Source: Hymenobacter siberiensis
GTDB taxonomy: Bacteria > Bacteroidota > Bacteroidia > Cytophagales > Hymenobacteraceae
DNA length: 64,000 nucleotides
NCBI RefSeq assembly: GCF_018967865.2
Contig: NZ_JAHLZY020000001.1
Span: forward strand, 3,782,001 to 3,846,000
Direction of reading: 5' to 3'
The notes beneath the pieces were generated by a model. That model did no database searches. It had not been told where the DNA came from and worked only from the letters and a program-made list of their open reading frames with translations. The translations under genes and the position numbers were made by a program. Of this stretch, positions 54,546-61,687 are shown one piece after another; positions within the stretch are counted from its first letter, which is position 1; each line of letters begins with the position of its first letter.

Positions 54546-54896
54546 ACAATAAAAAAGGGGGTGGTTGAAGAAGCGGAAGAATCCAAAAATGCCAAATCAG
54601 GCGGCCAGACATTTTGCCGCATATTTTGACATGATGCAAGCTACCCTGCTATCTCACGAACACAATCCCACTTTTCTGTCAATGGCTGTTTTACTACTAG
54701 ATGGCTAATTTTACTGTCCAGAAGACTGCTATTTGTCGGCAGATGAATATTCAGGATTTTGTTCGAATCCCTATTAATTAACTAATGGCAATAAATTATA
54801 AAATAATTTCATACTAACGTAATCATACAATAACAGGCCAACGATTACCTGTCCCGGCTCTATCTCGGGTCGCGGCCATAATCCCCGCATGACAAA
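54546..54896. other. AT-rich upstream region of the giant gene
   Basis: Distinctly AT-rich compared with its surroundings (especially 54770-54835) and without coding frames. It should hold the promoter of the giant gene (minus strand), but no consensus element stands out. Confidence 0.5.
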
Positions 54897-54930
54897 ACAG
54901 CTTACCCGGCAAAAATGCCGGGTAAGCTGT
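54897..54930 (-). terminator. Terminator of the sigma/anti-sigma/DUF4097 operon
   Basis: A perfect 15-base stem (ACAGCTTACCCGGCA, 54897-54911, with 54916-54930), with TTTTG following on the minus strand; 41 bases past the stop of the DUF4097 gene. Confidence 0.85.
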
Positions 54931-54970
54931 CGCTGTGCTTTCCCCAAAAAAACCTATTTATGCCCCGCTC

Positions 54971-56242
54971 CTACTTGCTAAATCTAACCGTACCGTAGCG
55001 CACCTTAATATTCACATTGCCAGCCCGGCGGGTGGGGGCTACGGACCCGAAGGTGCCCAGCACGTCGCTGGTGCGGGGGCCGTTTTCCTGCGAGAGCACG
55101 CGCACCAGGTCTTTGTCAACCAGCAGCTGCCCCTGCTCCGTGCTCACGTCGAAGCGGAAGGCCGGGGCCTCGGCAAAGCCCAGCCGGATGGTGCTGAAAC
55201 CGCCGTCGAGGTTCACTTGGCGGAAATTGGCGCCCATATCGCGCACTACGAAATCGGGGCAGTAGCGCAGGGCCATATCGAGGGCCTCATCCAGCTTATC
55301 GATGGTGAAGCGCGAGTAACCCGACGAGCCGCGCAGGTTGCGCACGGTGCCCAAGGCCACGTCGCCATACTTACTGTGCACGGTGAGGTCCTGCACCGTG
55401 CCGATGTCCACGTCGGAATAGTTGTTGCGCAGGTCCACGGTCGTGCCCGTGTCGAGGCGCAGCTGGGCGTAGCTGGCGTCGATGCTGGCGCGGGCCACGA
55501 AGGCAATACGGCAGTCGCCGTTGACGATGCGGATGAGGTTGCGCGGGCCTTCGAGGCGGGCGGTGCGCAGGGTGCCGTATTCCATGGCCAGCTCGGTGGG
55601 GCCGCTTACATCGCCGGCCACGGTCACTTCACCAAAGCTATTGTAGATTTTCAGGGCCGTGGTGCGGGGCAGCCACACGGTGTAGTTCACCTCGTAACGG
55701 CAGCCGCCGGCCCGGCCGCGCAACGCGGGGCCAAACTGCGTGCTCACGGCCACGCCACCGGTTTTGGCATCGTAATCGAGCCACTGTACGCCCAGCGCGT
55801 CGAGAATCTGGCGGGCCCCGGCGTCGCTTTCCGAGCGCGCTACCAACTCGGCATCCACCTTGATTTCCTTCTTATTCCAGGTATTGATTTGCACCCGGCC
55901 GTAGCGCGTATCGAGCGAAAACGGGCGACCGGATTTCGGTACCGCGTAGCTGCGCACCAAGTGGCGGCGCTGCTCTACCTGCAGGCTGGCACTGCCCTGG
56001 TCGTCGGTCTGGGCTACCAACGGGTTCTGCTGATGCTGCTGGGGCTCCTGTTCCTCGCCAAAAAGCGCGGCCTCGGCATGGCGCGCATCAGGCGTCAGAA
56101 TATGAATGGCTACGCCGTGGCCCACTGCCAACCAGCGGGTTTGGCCATCCTGCGCCCGGGTGGGCTGCGGGGCCAGCAGGCTCAGAAGCCCGCCGCACAG
56201 CGCCACCCATCGGCTTACCCGCAAAGCCAGGGGCGGGTTCAT
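54971..56242 (-). CDS. DUF4097-like beta-helical exported protein
   Basis: A 423-residue protein with a signal peptide (to about residue 30). From about residue 110 it shows repeated short strands (TRYGRVQINTWNKKEIKVDAEL, NSFGEVTVAGDVSG, SKYGDVALGTVRNLRG, GGFSTIRLGF) typical of the DUF4097/DUF2807 putative adhesin beta-helix. In Bacteroidota these genes often sit behind an ECF sigma factor and its regulator. Its start overlaps the stop of the upstream anti-sigma-like gene by four bases (ATGA), so translation is coupled. Confidence 0.8.
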   Translation of the reverse strand: MNPPLALRVSRWVALCGGLLSLLAPQPTRAQDGQTRWLAVGHGVAIHILTPDARHAEAALFGEEQEPQQHQQNPLVAQTDDQGSASLQVEQRRHLVRSYAVPKSGRPFSLDTRYGRVQINTWNKKEIKVDAELVARSESDAGARQILDALGVQWLDYDAKTGGVAVSTQFGPALRGRAGGCRYEVNYTVWLPRTTALKIYNSFGEVTVAGDVSGPTELAMEYGTLRTARLEGPRNLIRIVNGDCRIAFVARASIDASYAQLRLDTGTTVDLRNNYSDVDIGTVQDLTVHSKYGDVALGTVRNLRGSSGYSRFTIDKLDEALDMALRYCPDFVVRDMGANFRQVNLDGGFSTIRLGFAEAPAFRFDVSTEQGQLLVDKDLVRVLSQENGPRTSDVLGTFGSVAPTRRAGNVNIKVRYGTVRFSK

Positions 56243-57018
56243 TCGGCCTGGCGCCGGCTATCGGCCAGCACGTAAGAATTGTTGTTGGGAACTGCCTGGG
56301 CCGTATTGCCCAGGTTCAGCTGCCGGTCGAGAATGTCGAGGCGGATTTGCAGGTTGCGGTTCATGGCCGTGAGCACGGCATCGGGCTGCGGATGGTGCAG
56401 CAGCTGCTGCTTAAGCTCGCGGTAGCTGGAGTCGAGCGACACCAGCTCATGCTGCCAGTCGGCGTTCATGGCGGCCATGCCGGGGCCGCTGAGCTGGCTC
56501 AGCTCGGTTTGGCGGCGGGCCAGCTGGTTGGTGTAATAGGTTTCCATGCCGCGCACGGCGCGCACCAGCTGGCTGTCGGCCCCGGTGGTGTGCTCGGCGG
56601 CGGTGAGGGAGAGCGGGTTGCCGCCCTGGTACAGGGCCGCATCGGGTTCGGTAGCAACGGTGCCAGGAGTAGCAGCGGCCGGCGCGGCCACCACGGCCGT
56701 TTCGGGCGCGGCCCGGTTGGCTTTCCAGGCCTCGCTGGCCCCGGCGGCAAATACGAGCAGGGCCAGCGCCGCCGCCACGCCGTAGCGCTGAAACCAGCCG
56801 GCGCGGGCCTTCGGTTGGGTTCCTGCTGCTACGGGCGCAATAAATGGCACCTCCGGCGCATCGGCCAGGCGCATAACCGGGGTTTGGGGCGCGGTGGCAG
56901 GGGCACCGAGCTGTTCCTCCAGCGCGGCCCAGAGGTCGGGGCGCGGCTCGTGGGTGTCGAAATCGGCGCGGTGCCGCTCAACGAAGGTTTCGAGGGAATT
57001 AATTTTCTTGGTATCCAT
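56239..57018 (-). CDS. Anti-sigma-factor-like membrane protein
   Basis: The 259-residue protein begins MDTKKINSLETFVERHRADF, a short N-terminal cytoplasmic region (about 1-78) that would bind the sigma factor, followed by one transmembrane segment (about 80-98, YGVAAALALLVFAAGA) and a periplasmic part rich in Gln/Leu helices (LVRAVRGMETYYTNQLARRQTELSQL). There is no zinc-finger HxxxCxxC. It lies between the sigma factor gene (128 bases upstream) and the DUF4097 gene (overlap). The role is inferred from position and topology. Confidence 0.7.
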   Translation of the reverse strand: MDTKKINSLETFVERHRADFDTHEPRPDLWAALEEQLGAPATAPQTPVMRLADAPEVPFIAPVAAGTQPKARAGWFQRYGVAAALALLVFAAGASEAWKANRAAPETAVVAAPAAATPGTVATEPDAALYQGGNPLSLTAAEHTTGADSQLVRAVRGMETYYTNQLARRQTELSQLSGPGMAAMNADWQHELVSLDSSYRELKQQLLHHPQPDAVLTAMNRNLQIRLDILDRQLNLGNTAQAVPNNNSYVLADSRRQAE

Positions 57019-57146
57019 GAATGAGTAGCAGACGCACGGTTCGTCCAGGTTCAGGGCGGGCCACGGGGCTATACGAAAACCGCGGCCGGGCGAAAACGGA
57101 TGAAGGGTAGTGAAACGATTATATAATGATTGATAAGGGATAAATT

Positions 57147-57725
57147 TTAACTCAGGCCCCGTTGGGCGGCCAGCTCGCGCAGCCGGACCCGCGCCCGGCT
57201 GTACTGTGATTTGGAAGTCGATTCGGAAATACCCAGGATGCCCGCGATTTCGAGGTGGTCGTAGCCTTCGAGCAGGTAGAGGCTGAGCACCACGCGGTAG
57301 CCGTCGGGCAACTCCTGGATGCAGCGGCGCAGCACGTCGGCGCGGTAGTGGGTATCGGCCTCGTCCTCGGGCGAGAGGGCGGCGGCTTCGGCGGGCTCCT
57401 CGTGGTGCTGCTCGCCCAGAGGCACTAGTGCCAGCCGCCGCTGCCGCAGGCAATTGATACTTTTGTTCACCACAATGCGCTTGAGCCAGGCCCCGAACGA
57501 TGAGTCACCCTTGTAGCCGCTCAGCTCGCGAAAGGCGCTCAGGAATGATTCCTGGAGTACATCTTCGGCCTCGGCATAGTCGCCGGTGATGCGCAGGGCC
57601 GCGTTGAACATGGCCTTGGAGTAGCGCCGGTAAATCTCGGCCTGGGCCTGGCGGTCGTTGAGGCGGCAGCGCTCCACCAGCGGGGCGTTGATGTCGACGT
57701 AGGCGGAAAGGGACAGGGCTTCCAT
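57147..57725 (-). CDS. ECF RNA polymerase sigma factor (sigma-70 family)
   Basis: A 192-residue ECF sigma factor. Region 2 is at about 14-80 (EIYRRYSKAMFNAALRITGD, AEDVLQESFLSAFRELSGY) and region 4 at about 130-185 (LPDGYRVVLSLYLLEGYDHLEIAGILGISESTSKSQYSRARVRLRE), with a typical helix-turn-helix. It is the first gene of an operon with an anti-sigma-like protein and a DUF4097 protein, suggesting an envelope-stress regulon. Confidence 0.93.
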   Translation of the reverse strand: MEALSLSAYVDINAPLVERCRLNDRQAQAEIYRRYSKAMFNAALRITGDYAEAEDVLQESFLSAFRELSGYKGDSSFGAWLKRIVVNKSINCLRQRRLALVPLGEQHHEEPAEAAALSPEDEADTHYRADVLRRCIQELPDGYRVVLSLYLLEGYDHLEIAGILGISESTSKSQYSRARVRLRELAAQRGLS

Positions 57726-57867
57726 GCAGAAAACGAGGTCTTAAAGGTGCTTAAGCAATCCATAGACCACGCGGCGGGTTCAGGGGTTGCATCGCCAAAT
57801 TACGCAGTTTCCGGGCGTCGCCAAACGGTTGGAGCAGGTAACCAGCTGCACCACAGCAACATAAAAT

Positions 57868-57900
57868 TTTGGCATTTCGCAATTTCATCCTTTACATTTG
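57868..57900 (+). promoter_or_regulatory. Promoter of the sulfate-assimilation leader
   Basis: TTTG (57868-57871), a 21-base spacer, then TACATTTG (57893-57900): both Bacteroidota promoter boxes are exact. Transcription would start near 57905, about 27 bases before the riboswitch P1 stem. Confidence 0.7.
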
Positions 57901-57931
57901 CGCCAACAACCCCCGTTTGGGACGCTACCCA

Positions 57932-58020
57932 TTTTTATACAGAGGCGCGGAGAGACAGGCTCGACGAAACGCCGGCAACCCCCACTAGTTGGAACGGTGC
58001 CAAGTCCTGACATATAAAAA
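57932..58020 (+). promoter_or_regulatory. SAM riboswitch (S-box family, Bacteroidota form)
   Basis: The core landmarks are in order: GGAGAGACAGGCTCGACGAA, GCCGGCAACC and GGTGCCAAGTCCTG, the conserved S-adenosylmethionine aptamer strands. TTTTTAT (57932-57938 area) and ATAAAAA (58014-58020) can close the P1 stem. It lies in the leader of cysH, directly behind a good promoter. SAM binding would normally repress the downstream genes. No terminator touches P1, so the expression platform is unclear; the next hairpin with a T-run is 140 bases further on. Confidence 0.85.
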
Positions 58021-58077
58021 CTGCCGTGAGCACATTGCTCAATTCCCGCCTGTAATCCACCACCCGCGCCGCGCCGA

Positions 58078-58137
58078 ATGTGTTGTTGCATTGGCTGTTC
58101 CCTGGCCGCTATGCCGGGGAAGATTGCTGGTTGTTGA
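58078..58137 (+). CDS. Cysteine-rich leader peptide upstream of cysH (putative attenuator)
   Basis: A 19-codon ORF, ATG 58078 to TGA 58135-58137, reads MCCCIGCSLAAMPGKIAGC: five Cys among nineteen residues, three of them consecutive right after Met. It sits between the SAM riboswitch and a hairpin/T-run that precedes cysH. By analogy with amino-acid attenuators and the polycysteine upstream ORFs known in mycobacteria, slow decoding of Cys codons when cysteine is low would change RNA folding and let transcription or translation of the sulfur genes proceed. No Shine-Dalgarno is seen, which is normal in this phylum. The function is inferred, not shown. Confidence 0.65.
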   Translation: MCCCIGCSLAAMPGKIAGC

Positions 58138-58157
58138 GCTAGGGCCACTCTTCCGGC

Positions 58158-58231
58158 GGCTGCTGCGGCAGCCACCCCGCTACTACCCTTTTGTGGTGAT
58201 TGATTCATTGCGCGACGCGTAGCGGGTTTTT
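58158..58231 (+). terminator. Attenuator-like hairpins between leader peptide and cysH
   Basis: A compact GGCTGC/GCAGCC hairpin (58158-58173) is followed by CCCGCTAC (58176-58183), which can pair with GTAGCGGG (58219-58226) directly before TTTTT. The 35-base loop is long, so the fold needs testing. It begins about 20 bases after the leader stop, the right place for ribosome-controlled attenuation. Confidence 0.45.
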
Positions 58232-58287
58232 GCAGCCTTCGCGGCCCATTTCGATTTTTTCTGCGGAGAAAAACGCCCTCTTTCATC

Positions 58288-59046
58288 ATGGCATTCCCCC
58301 TTGAAAGCCAGGTCGCGGACCTGCGCCGCTACTTGCCCGAGTGCTCGGCACCCGAAACGCTGGCCCTTCTGGCCGACCACTTCCCCGGCCGCGTCTCGTT
58401 CTCCACATCCTTCGGGCTGGAGGACCAGATTATCACCCACTTCATCTTCGAAAACGACATACCCATCCGGGTATTTACCCTCGACACGGGCCGCAATTTT
58501 CAGGAAACCTACTCCACTTGGCACAAGACCCTGCTGCGCTACCAGAAGTCCATCGAAGTCTTCGCCCCCAAAACTGCCGCGCTCGAAAAATTAGTCGCCC
58601 AGAAAGGCCCCAACAGCCTCTACGAGAGCATAGCGAACCGGAAGGAGTGCTGCAACATCCGCAAGGTGGAGCCGCTGAGCCGGACCCTGGCCGGCCAGCA
58701 GGTGTGGGTGACGGGCATCCGTGCCGAACAGTCGCAGAACCGCCAGACCATGCACCCGGCCGAGTGGGATGCCGGCCACGGGCTCATCAAAGTGCACCCG
58801 CTATTTGATTGGACCTGGGCCGAGTGCGAAGCCTTCGCGCAGGCCAACGGCATTCCGGTTAACCCGCTTCATCGGCAAGGTTTCGTGAGCGTCGGCTGTG
58901 CGCCCTGCACCCGGGCCATTGCGCTGGGCGAGGACTTCCGCGCCGGCCGCTGGTGGTGGGAAGACGCGGCGGCCAAGGAGTGCGGCCTGCACGCCACCGC
59001 CGCCCACCAGGGCCTCGACCCGGTGGTGGAACGAATGCCGGGCTAG
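58288..59046 (+). CDS. cysH: Assimilatory adenylyl-sulfate (APS/PAPS) reductase
   Basis: Reduces activated sulfate to sulfite using thioredoxin. The 252-residue protein has the PP-loop-type SFSTSFGLEDQIITHF, and both cysteine pairs of the iron-sulfur type: Cys121-Cys122 in KECCNIRKVEPL and Cys204/Cys207 in SVGCAPCTRA. Presence of the four Cys ([4Fe-4S] cluster) indicates the APS-preferring type. The catalytic C-terminal Cys is visible as KECGLH. It has a long regulated leader (SAM riboswitch plus Cys-rich ORF). The normal next genes cysD-cysN are replaced by an IS element. Confidence 0.93.
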   Translation: MAFPLESQVADLRRYLPECSAPETLALLADHFPGRVSFSTSFGLEDQIITHFIFENDIPIRVFTLDTGRNFQETYSTWHKTLLRYQKSIEVFAPKTAALEKLVAQKGPNSLYESIANRKECCNIRKVEPLSRTLAGQQVWVTGIRAEQSQNRQTMHPAEWDAGHGLIKVHPLFDWTWAECEAFAQANGIPVNPLHRQGFVSVGCAPCTRAIALGEDFRAGRWWWEDAAAKECGLHATAAHQGLDPVVERMPG

Positions 59047-59054
59047 GCCTCTCT

Positions 59055-60200
59055 CAGAGTTGATAGGTTCTGTTAGAATCGGTAGATTTGCTGGTAAAAA
59101 ACGCAATGGAGCTAGCGGAATTTTTTCAGCAGGTGCGCGACCCGCGCCGCCCGCAGGGGCAACGATTCTCGCTGTCCGCCTTGCTGTGGATGACGTTTCT
59201 GGCCATTACCAGCGGGTACACGGGGCCGCGAAAAATGGCCCAGTTTGGTCGCAGCAACGCGGCTTTTTTTACCGCTTATTTCGGATTGCGCCACGGCCTG
59301 CCCAGCTACGGGGCCTTTCGGGACCTGTTGCAGGCGTTGGACAAAGACGCGCTGGCCCAGGCCTTTGACCGCTGATTCACGTCGCAGACGCAGGCTGGGG
59401 ATTGGGTGGCCGGCGACGGGCAAAGCCTGCGCTCCACCGTGCAGGGGGCCCAGCAGGCTAGCCAAAGCGTTGTCTCGGTTGTGAGCCTGTATTGTCAGCG
59501 CACGGGCCTGACCCTGGCCCTGCAGGACTACACGGACCAGAAAACGGGGGAGATGAGCGTCATCCGCGACCTACTCGCCGGCTTGCAGGACCGGGGCGTG
59601 GTGCTGACGCTCGACGCGCTGCACGCCCAAAAAAACGGCCGATGCCATCGTGACCAGCGGCAACGAGTACGTGCTGCAAGTCAAAGGCAACCAACCTAAG
59701 CTGCGGGCCGCTATCGCCGCTTTACACGCCGCCGACCCCACGCCCGCCGGGGCGACCCACCGCCATGACGAGCGCCGCGACGGCCGCCCGTTGTGCTGGC
59801 AGACCAGCGTATACCCTGCGGCCCCACACTGGCAGGCCGACTGGGCCGGGGTGGCGCGCTGCGTGGTCGTCGTCAAAACCGTGGTGGGCCCGCACGCCAC
59901 CACACGGCAAACGCGCTACTACCTCACCAGCCTGCGTAACCGTTCAGCCGCCGACTTCGCCGTCGGCATTCGCGGGCATTGGGGCATCGAAAACAAGCTC
60001 CACCGCACCCGTGACGTGCATTTTAATCAAGACACCAACGGTATCCGCCACCGCGTCGCGGCCGTCAACGCGGCCCTCTTCAATACCCTGGCCCTGAATT
60101 TCCTACTCACTAACGTCGATGCCTCCATCAGCTACGCCCAACTTTTCTTCGCCCAGAACTTTAAATATTTCATGCCCTGACAGAGAACGTATCAACTCTG
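59055..60200 (+). mobile_element. ISAs1-family insertion sequence, transposase broken, no target duplication
   Basis: Inverted ends CAGAGTTGATAGGTTCTGT (from 59055) and, from the other side, CAGAGTTGATACGTTCTCT (ending 60200) match at 17 of 19 positions. The bases outside (AGGCCTCTCT left, GGGACCTACC right) show no duplication. The element separates intact cysH from a cysN that lacks its 5' part, so its presence is best explained by an IS-associated deletion that removed cysD and the front of cysN. Confidence 0.8.
59106..60180 (+). pseudogene. ISAs1-family transposase, disrupted
   Basis: Starting MELAEFFQQVRDPRRPQGQR, it continues with FLAITSGYTGPRKMAQFGRSN and GLPSYGAFRDLLQAL, then an in-frame TGA follows AQAFDR (59373-59375). 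The frame continues with GDWVAGDGQSLR (first catalytic Asp) and LTLDALHAQK (second Asp), after which a seven-A tract shifts the frame; eight A would give QKKTADAIVTSGNEY. The last part is open: LQVKGNQPKL, TRYYLTSLRN, and RGHWGIENKLHRTRDVHFNQD with the catalytic Glu. One stop and one frameshift mean it is not functional as read. Confidence 0.88.
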
Positions 60201-60758
60201 GGGACCTACCGCCAGGGCGACCGGGTCCGCATCTGGCCCTCGGGGCTGGAAACGGTGCTTGAGGCCATCGAAGTGAACCAGCGCGAAGTGGCCACGGCCA
60301 CGGCCCCGCAGGGCGTAATCCTGCGTCTGCGCGACAATGTGGACGTGAGCCGGGGCGATACCATCGTGCCCGTCACGGCCCACCCGGCCGTGGTGCGCGA
60401 ATTCGAAGCCACGCTTTGCTGGATGGATGAGCGGCCCCTGCGCGCCGGCCGCAAGCTGCTGGTGCAGCACCATGCCGCTACCGTGACAGCAGCCGTGACC
60501 ACCATCCTCCAAAAGACCAACATCGAAACCTTCGAAAGCCAGGGCACCGACGAGGCCCGGCTGAACGACATCGTACGGGTGCGCCTGAAAACCGCCCTGC
60601 CGCTGGTGGTGGACGAATACCGCCAGAACCGCGCGACGGGCGCTTTTATCTTGGTGGATGAGCAGACCGGGGCCACCCTGGCCGCCGGCCTCGTGGCCGC
60701 CACCGACCCGAAATATTTCACCGAAGAAGTACCGGCGGAGGCGGCGTTTTCCATCTGA
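60201..60758 (+). pseudogene. cysN: 3' fragment of cysN (sulfate adenylyltransferase large subunit)
   Basis: In-frame from the IS boundary it reads GTYRQGDRVRIWPSGLETVL, VTAHPAVVREFEATLCWMDE and ending DPKYFTEEVPAEAAFSI. These are the second and third beta-barrel domains of CysN (186 residues of ~420). The N-terminal GTPase domain with all its nucleotide-binding motifs is missing, and cysD, normally directly upstream, is absent. The remnant cannot activate sulfate. ATG 60255 is a possible internal start but would give a useless piece. Confidence 0.9.
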
Positions 60759-60760
60759 TG

Positions 60761-60891
60761 CCGTCCGCCGGTCTGACCGCCCTGGGCAGTCTGACAGGTT
60801 GAAGCACCACCGATTGCCCGCGCGCCACTCTGACGCGACGCCCTCCCCGACGACCGGTCAGACCGCCCAGGGCGGTCAGACCGGCGGACGG
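60761..60891. repeat. Long inverted repeat between cysN and cysJ remnants
   Basis: Starting CCGTCCGCCGGTCTGACCGC at 60761 and ending with its inverse at 60891, with about 34 paired bases and a ~60-base loop. GGTCTGACCG-type sub-palindromes recur inside each arm. It is a dispersed intergenic palindrome; it lies close to the cobA/cysJ deletion junction. Confidence 0.8.
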
Positions 60892-60932
60892 CCCCTCCCC
60901 TTCAACCTTCCATTAATCAGACGCAAATAACC

Positions 60933-61494
60933 ATGCCTGATTTCCCCCTTTTTATCCCCCGCCTGACCGTAGTAGGCGCGGGCCCACCCCGACGAGGTGC
61001 GGGTGTTCGTGGAGCACAACGAGTACTTCAAGCTGCCGGCGAATTTTGAAACCGATATCATCATGGTAGGCGCGGGCGCGGGCATCGCGCCGTTCCGAGC
61101 CTTCGTGGTGGAGCGGGTGGAGCGGGAGGCCACCGGCCATAACTGGCTACTGTTCGGCAACCCGCACTTCACCACCGGTTTCCTGTACCAGGCCGAGTGG
61201 CAGCAGCACCTTAAAAAAGGTAGTCTGACGAAGCTCGACGTGGCTTTCTCCCGCGACCAGGCCGAGAAAACCTACCTGCAGGACCACCTGCTGGAGAACA
61301 GCAGCGACGTGTTTGGCTGGCTCGAAAACGGCGCGCAATTCTACGTGTGCGGCGACAAAAACCGCCTCGGCGGAGCCGTACTGACGGCCCTCACGCAGGT
61401 AGTGCAAAAGGAAGCCAGCCTCTCGGCCGAGGACGCGGCGGCCTACGTGAAGAACCTGCGCAAGCAGCGCCGCTACCTGGAGGACGTGTACTAA
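60933..61494 (+). pseudogene. cysJ: Deletion junction: cobA-like 5' end joined out of frame to cysJ 3' part
   Basis: ATG 60933 starts MPDFPLFIPRLTVVGAGP, the first beta strand and Gly motif of a uroporphyrinogen-III C-methyltransferase (CobA/SUMT). At about 60983-60986 the sequence changes to the FAD/NADPH-domain end of the sulfite reductase flavoprotein: HPDEVRVFVEHNEYFKLP, VGAGAGIAPFRAFVVERVER, LLFGNPHFTTGFLYQAEWQ, FYVCGDKNRL and a final LRKQRRYLEDVY, in a different frame. The flavodoxin and most of the FAD domain are gone. About 165 residues of CysJ remain, readable only from GTG 60997. It cannot deliver electrons to CysI. Confidence 0.85.
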
Positions 61495-61541
61495 CGTCGG
61501 TGCCGCGTACCCTCTCCGGCGGAGCGGGCAGCCTGATGCCT

Positions 61542-61617
61542 TGTAGCACATGCTTCAGCTTGTGCCTTTATCACCCTGACTTAACCCAACGCCACACAAG
61601 CTAAAGCATGTGCTACA
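61542..61617. repeat. 23-bp inverted repeat upstream of cysI
   Basis: TGTAGCACATGCTTCAGCTT... (61542-61564) is inverted with one mismatch at 61595-61617. A second small hairpin, CCCTCTCC/GGAGAGGG, follows near 61636-61656. Together they fill the gap before cysI and could end transcripts from the damaged upstream part. Confidence 0.75.
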
Positions 61618-61687
61618 TATCCGCGCCGCCGTGGCTCCCCTCTCCTTTTCGGAGAGGGGCCGGGGGTGAGGCGAGCGCCACAACATC

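Noticed and set aside
58176..58231. A simple riboswitch-controlled terminator belonging directly to the SAM aptamer
   Set aside because: It lies ~155 bases past the aptamer and behind the Cys-rich ORF, so I assign it tentatively to peptide-based attenuation rather than to the riboswitch.
57885..58289. Minus-strand frame over the cysH leader, and the plus-strand frame 57989-58222
   Set aside because: Both overlap the SAM riboswitch and attenuator and look unlike proteins. Only the 19-codon Cys-rich ORF in this stretch has a meaningful composition.
60255..60758. A free-standing small gene starting at ATG 60255
   Set aside because: The reading frame and similarity continue upstream to the IS boundary, so this is the truncated end of cysN.
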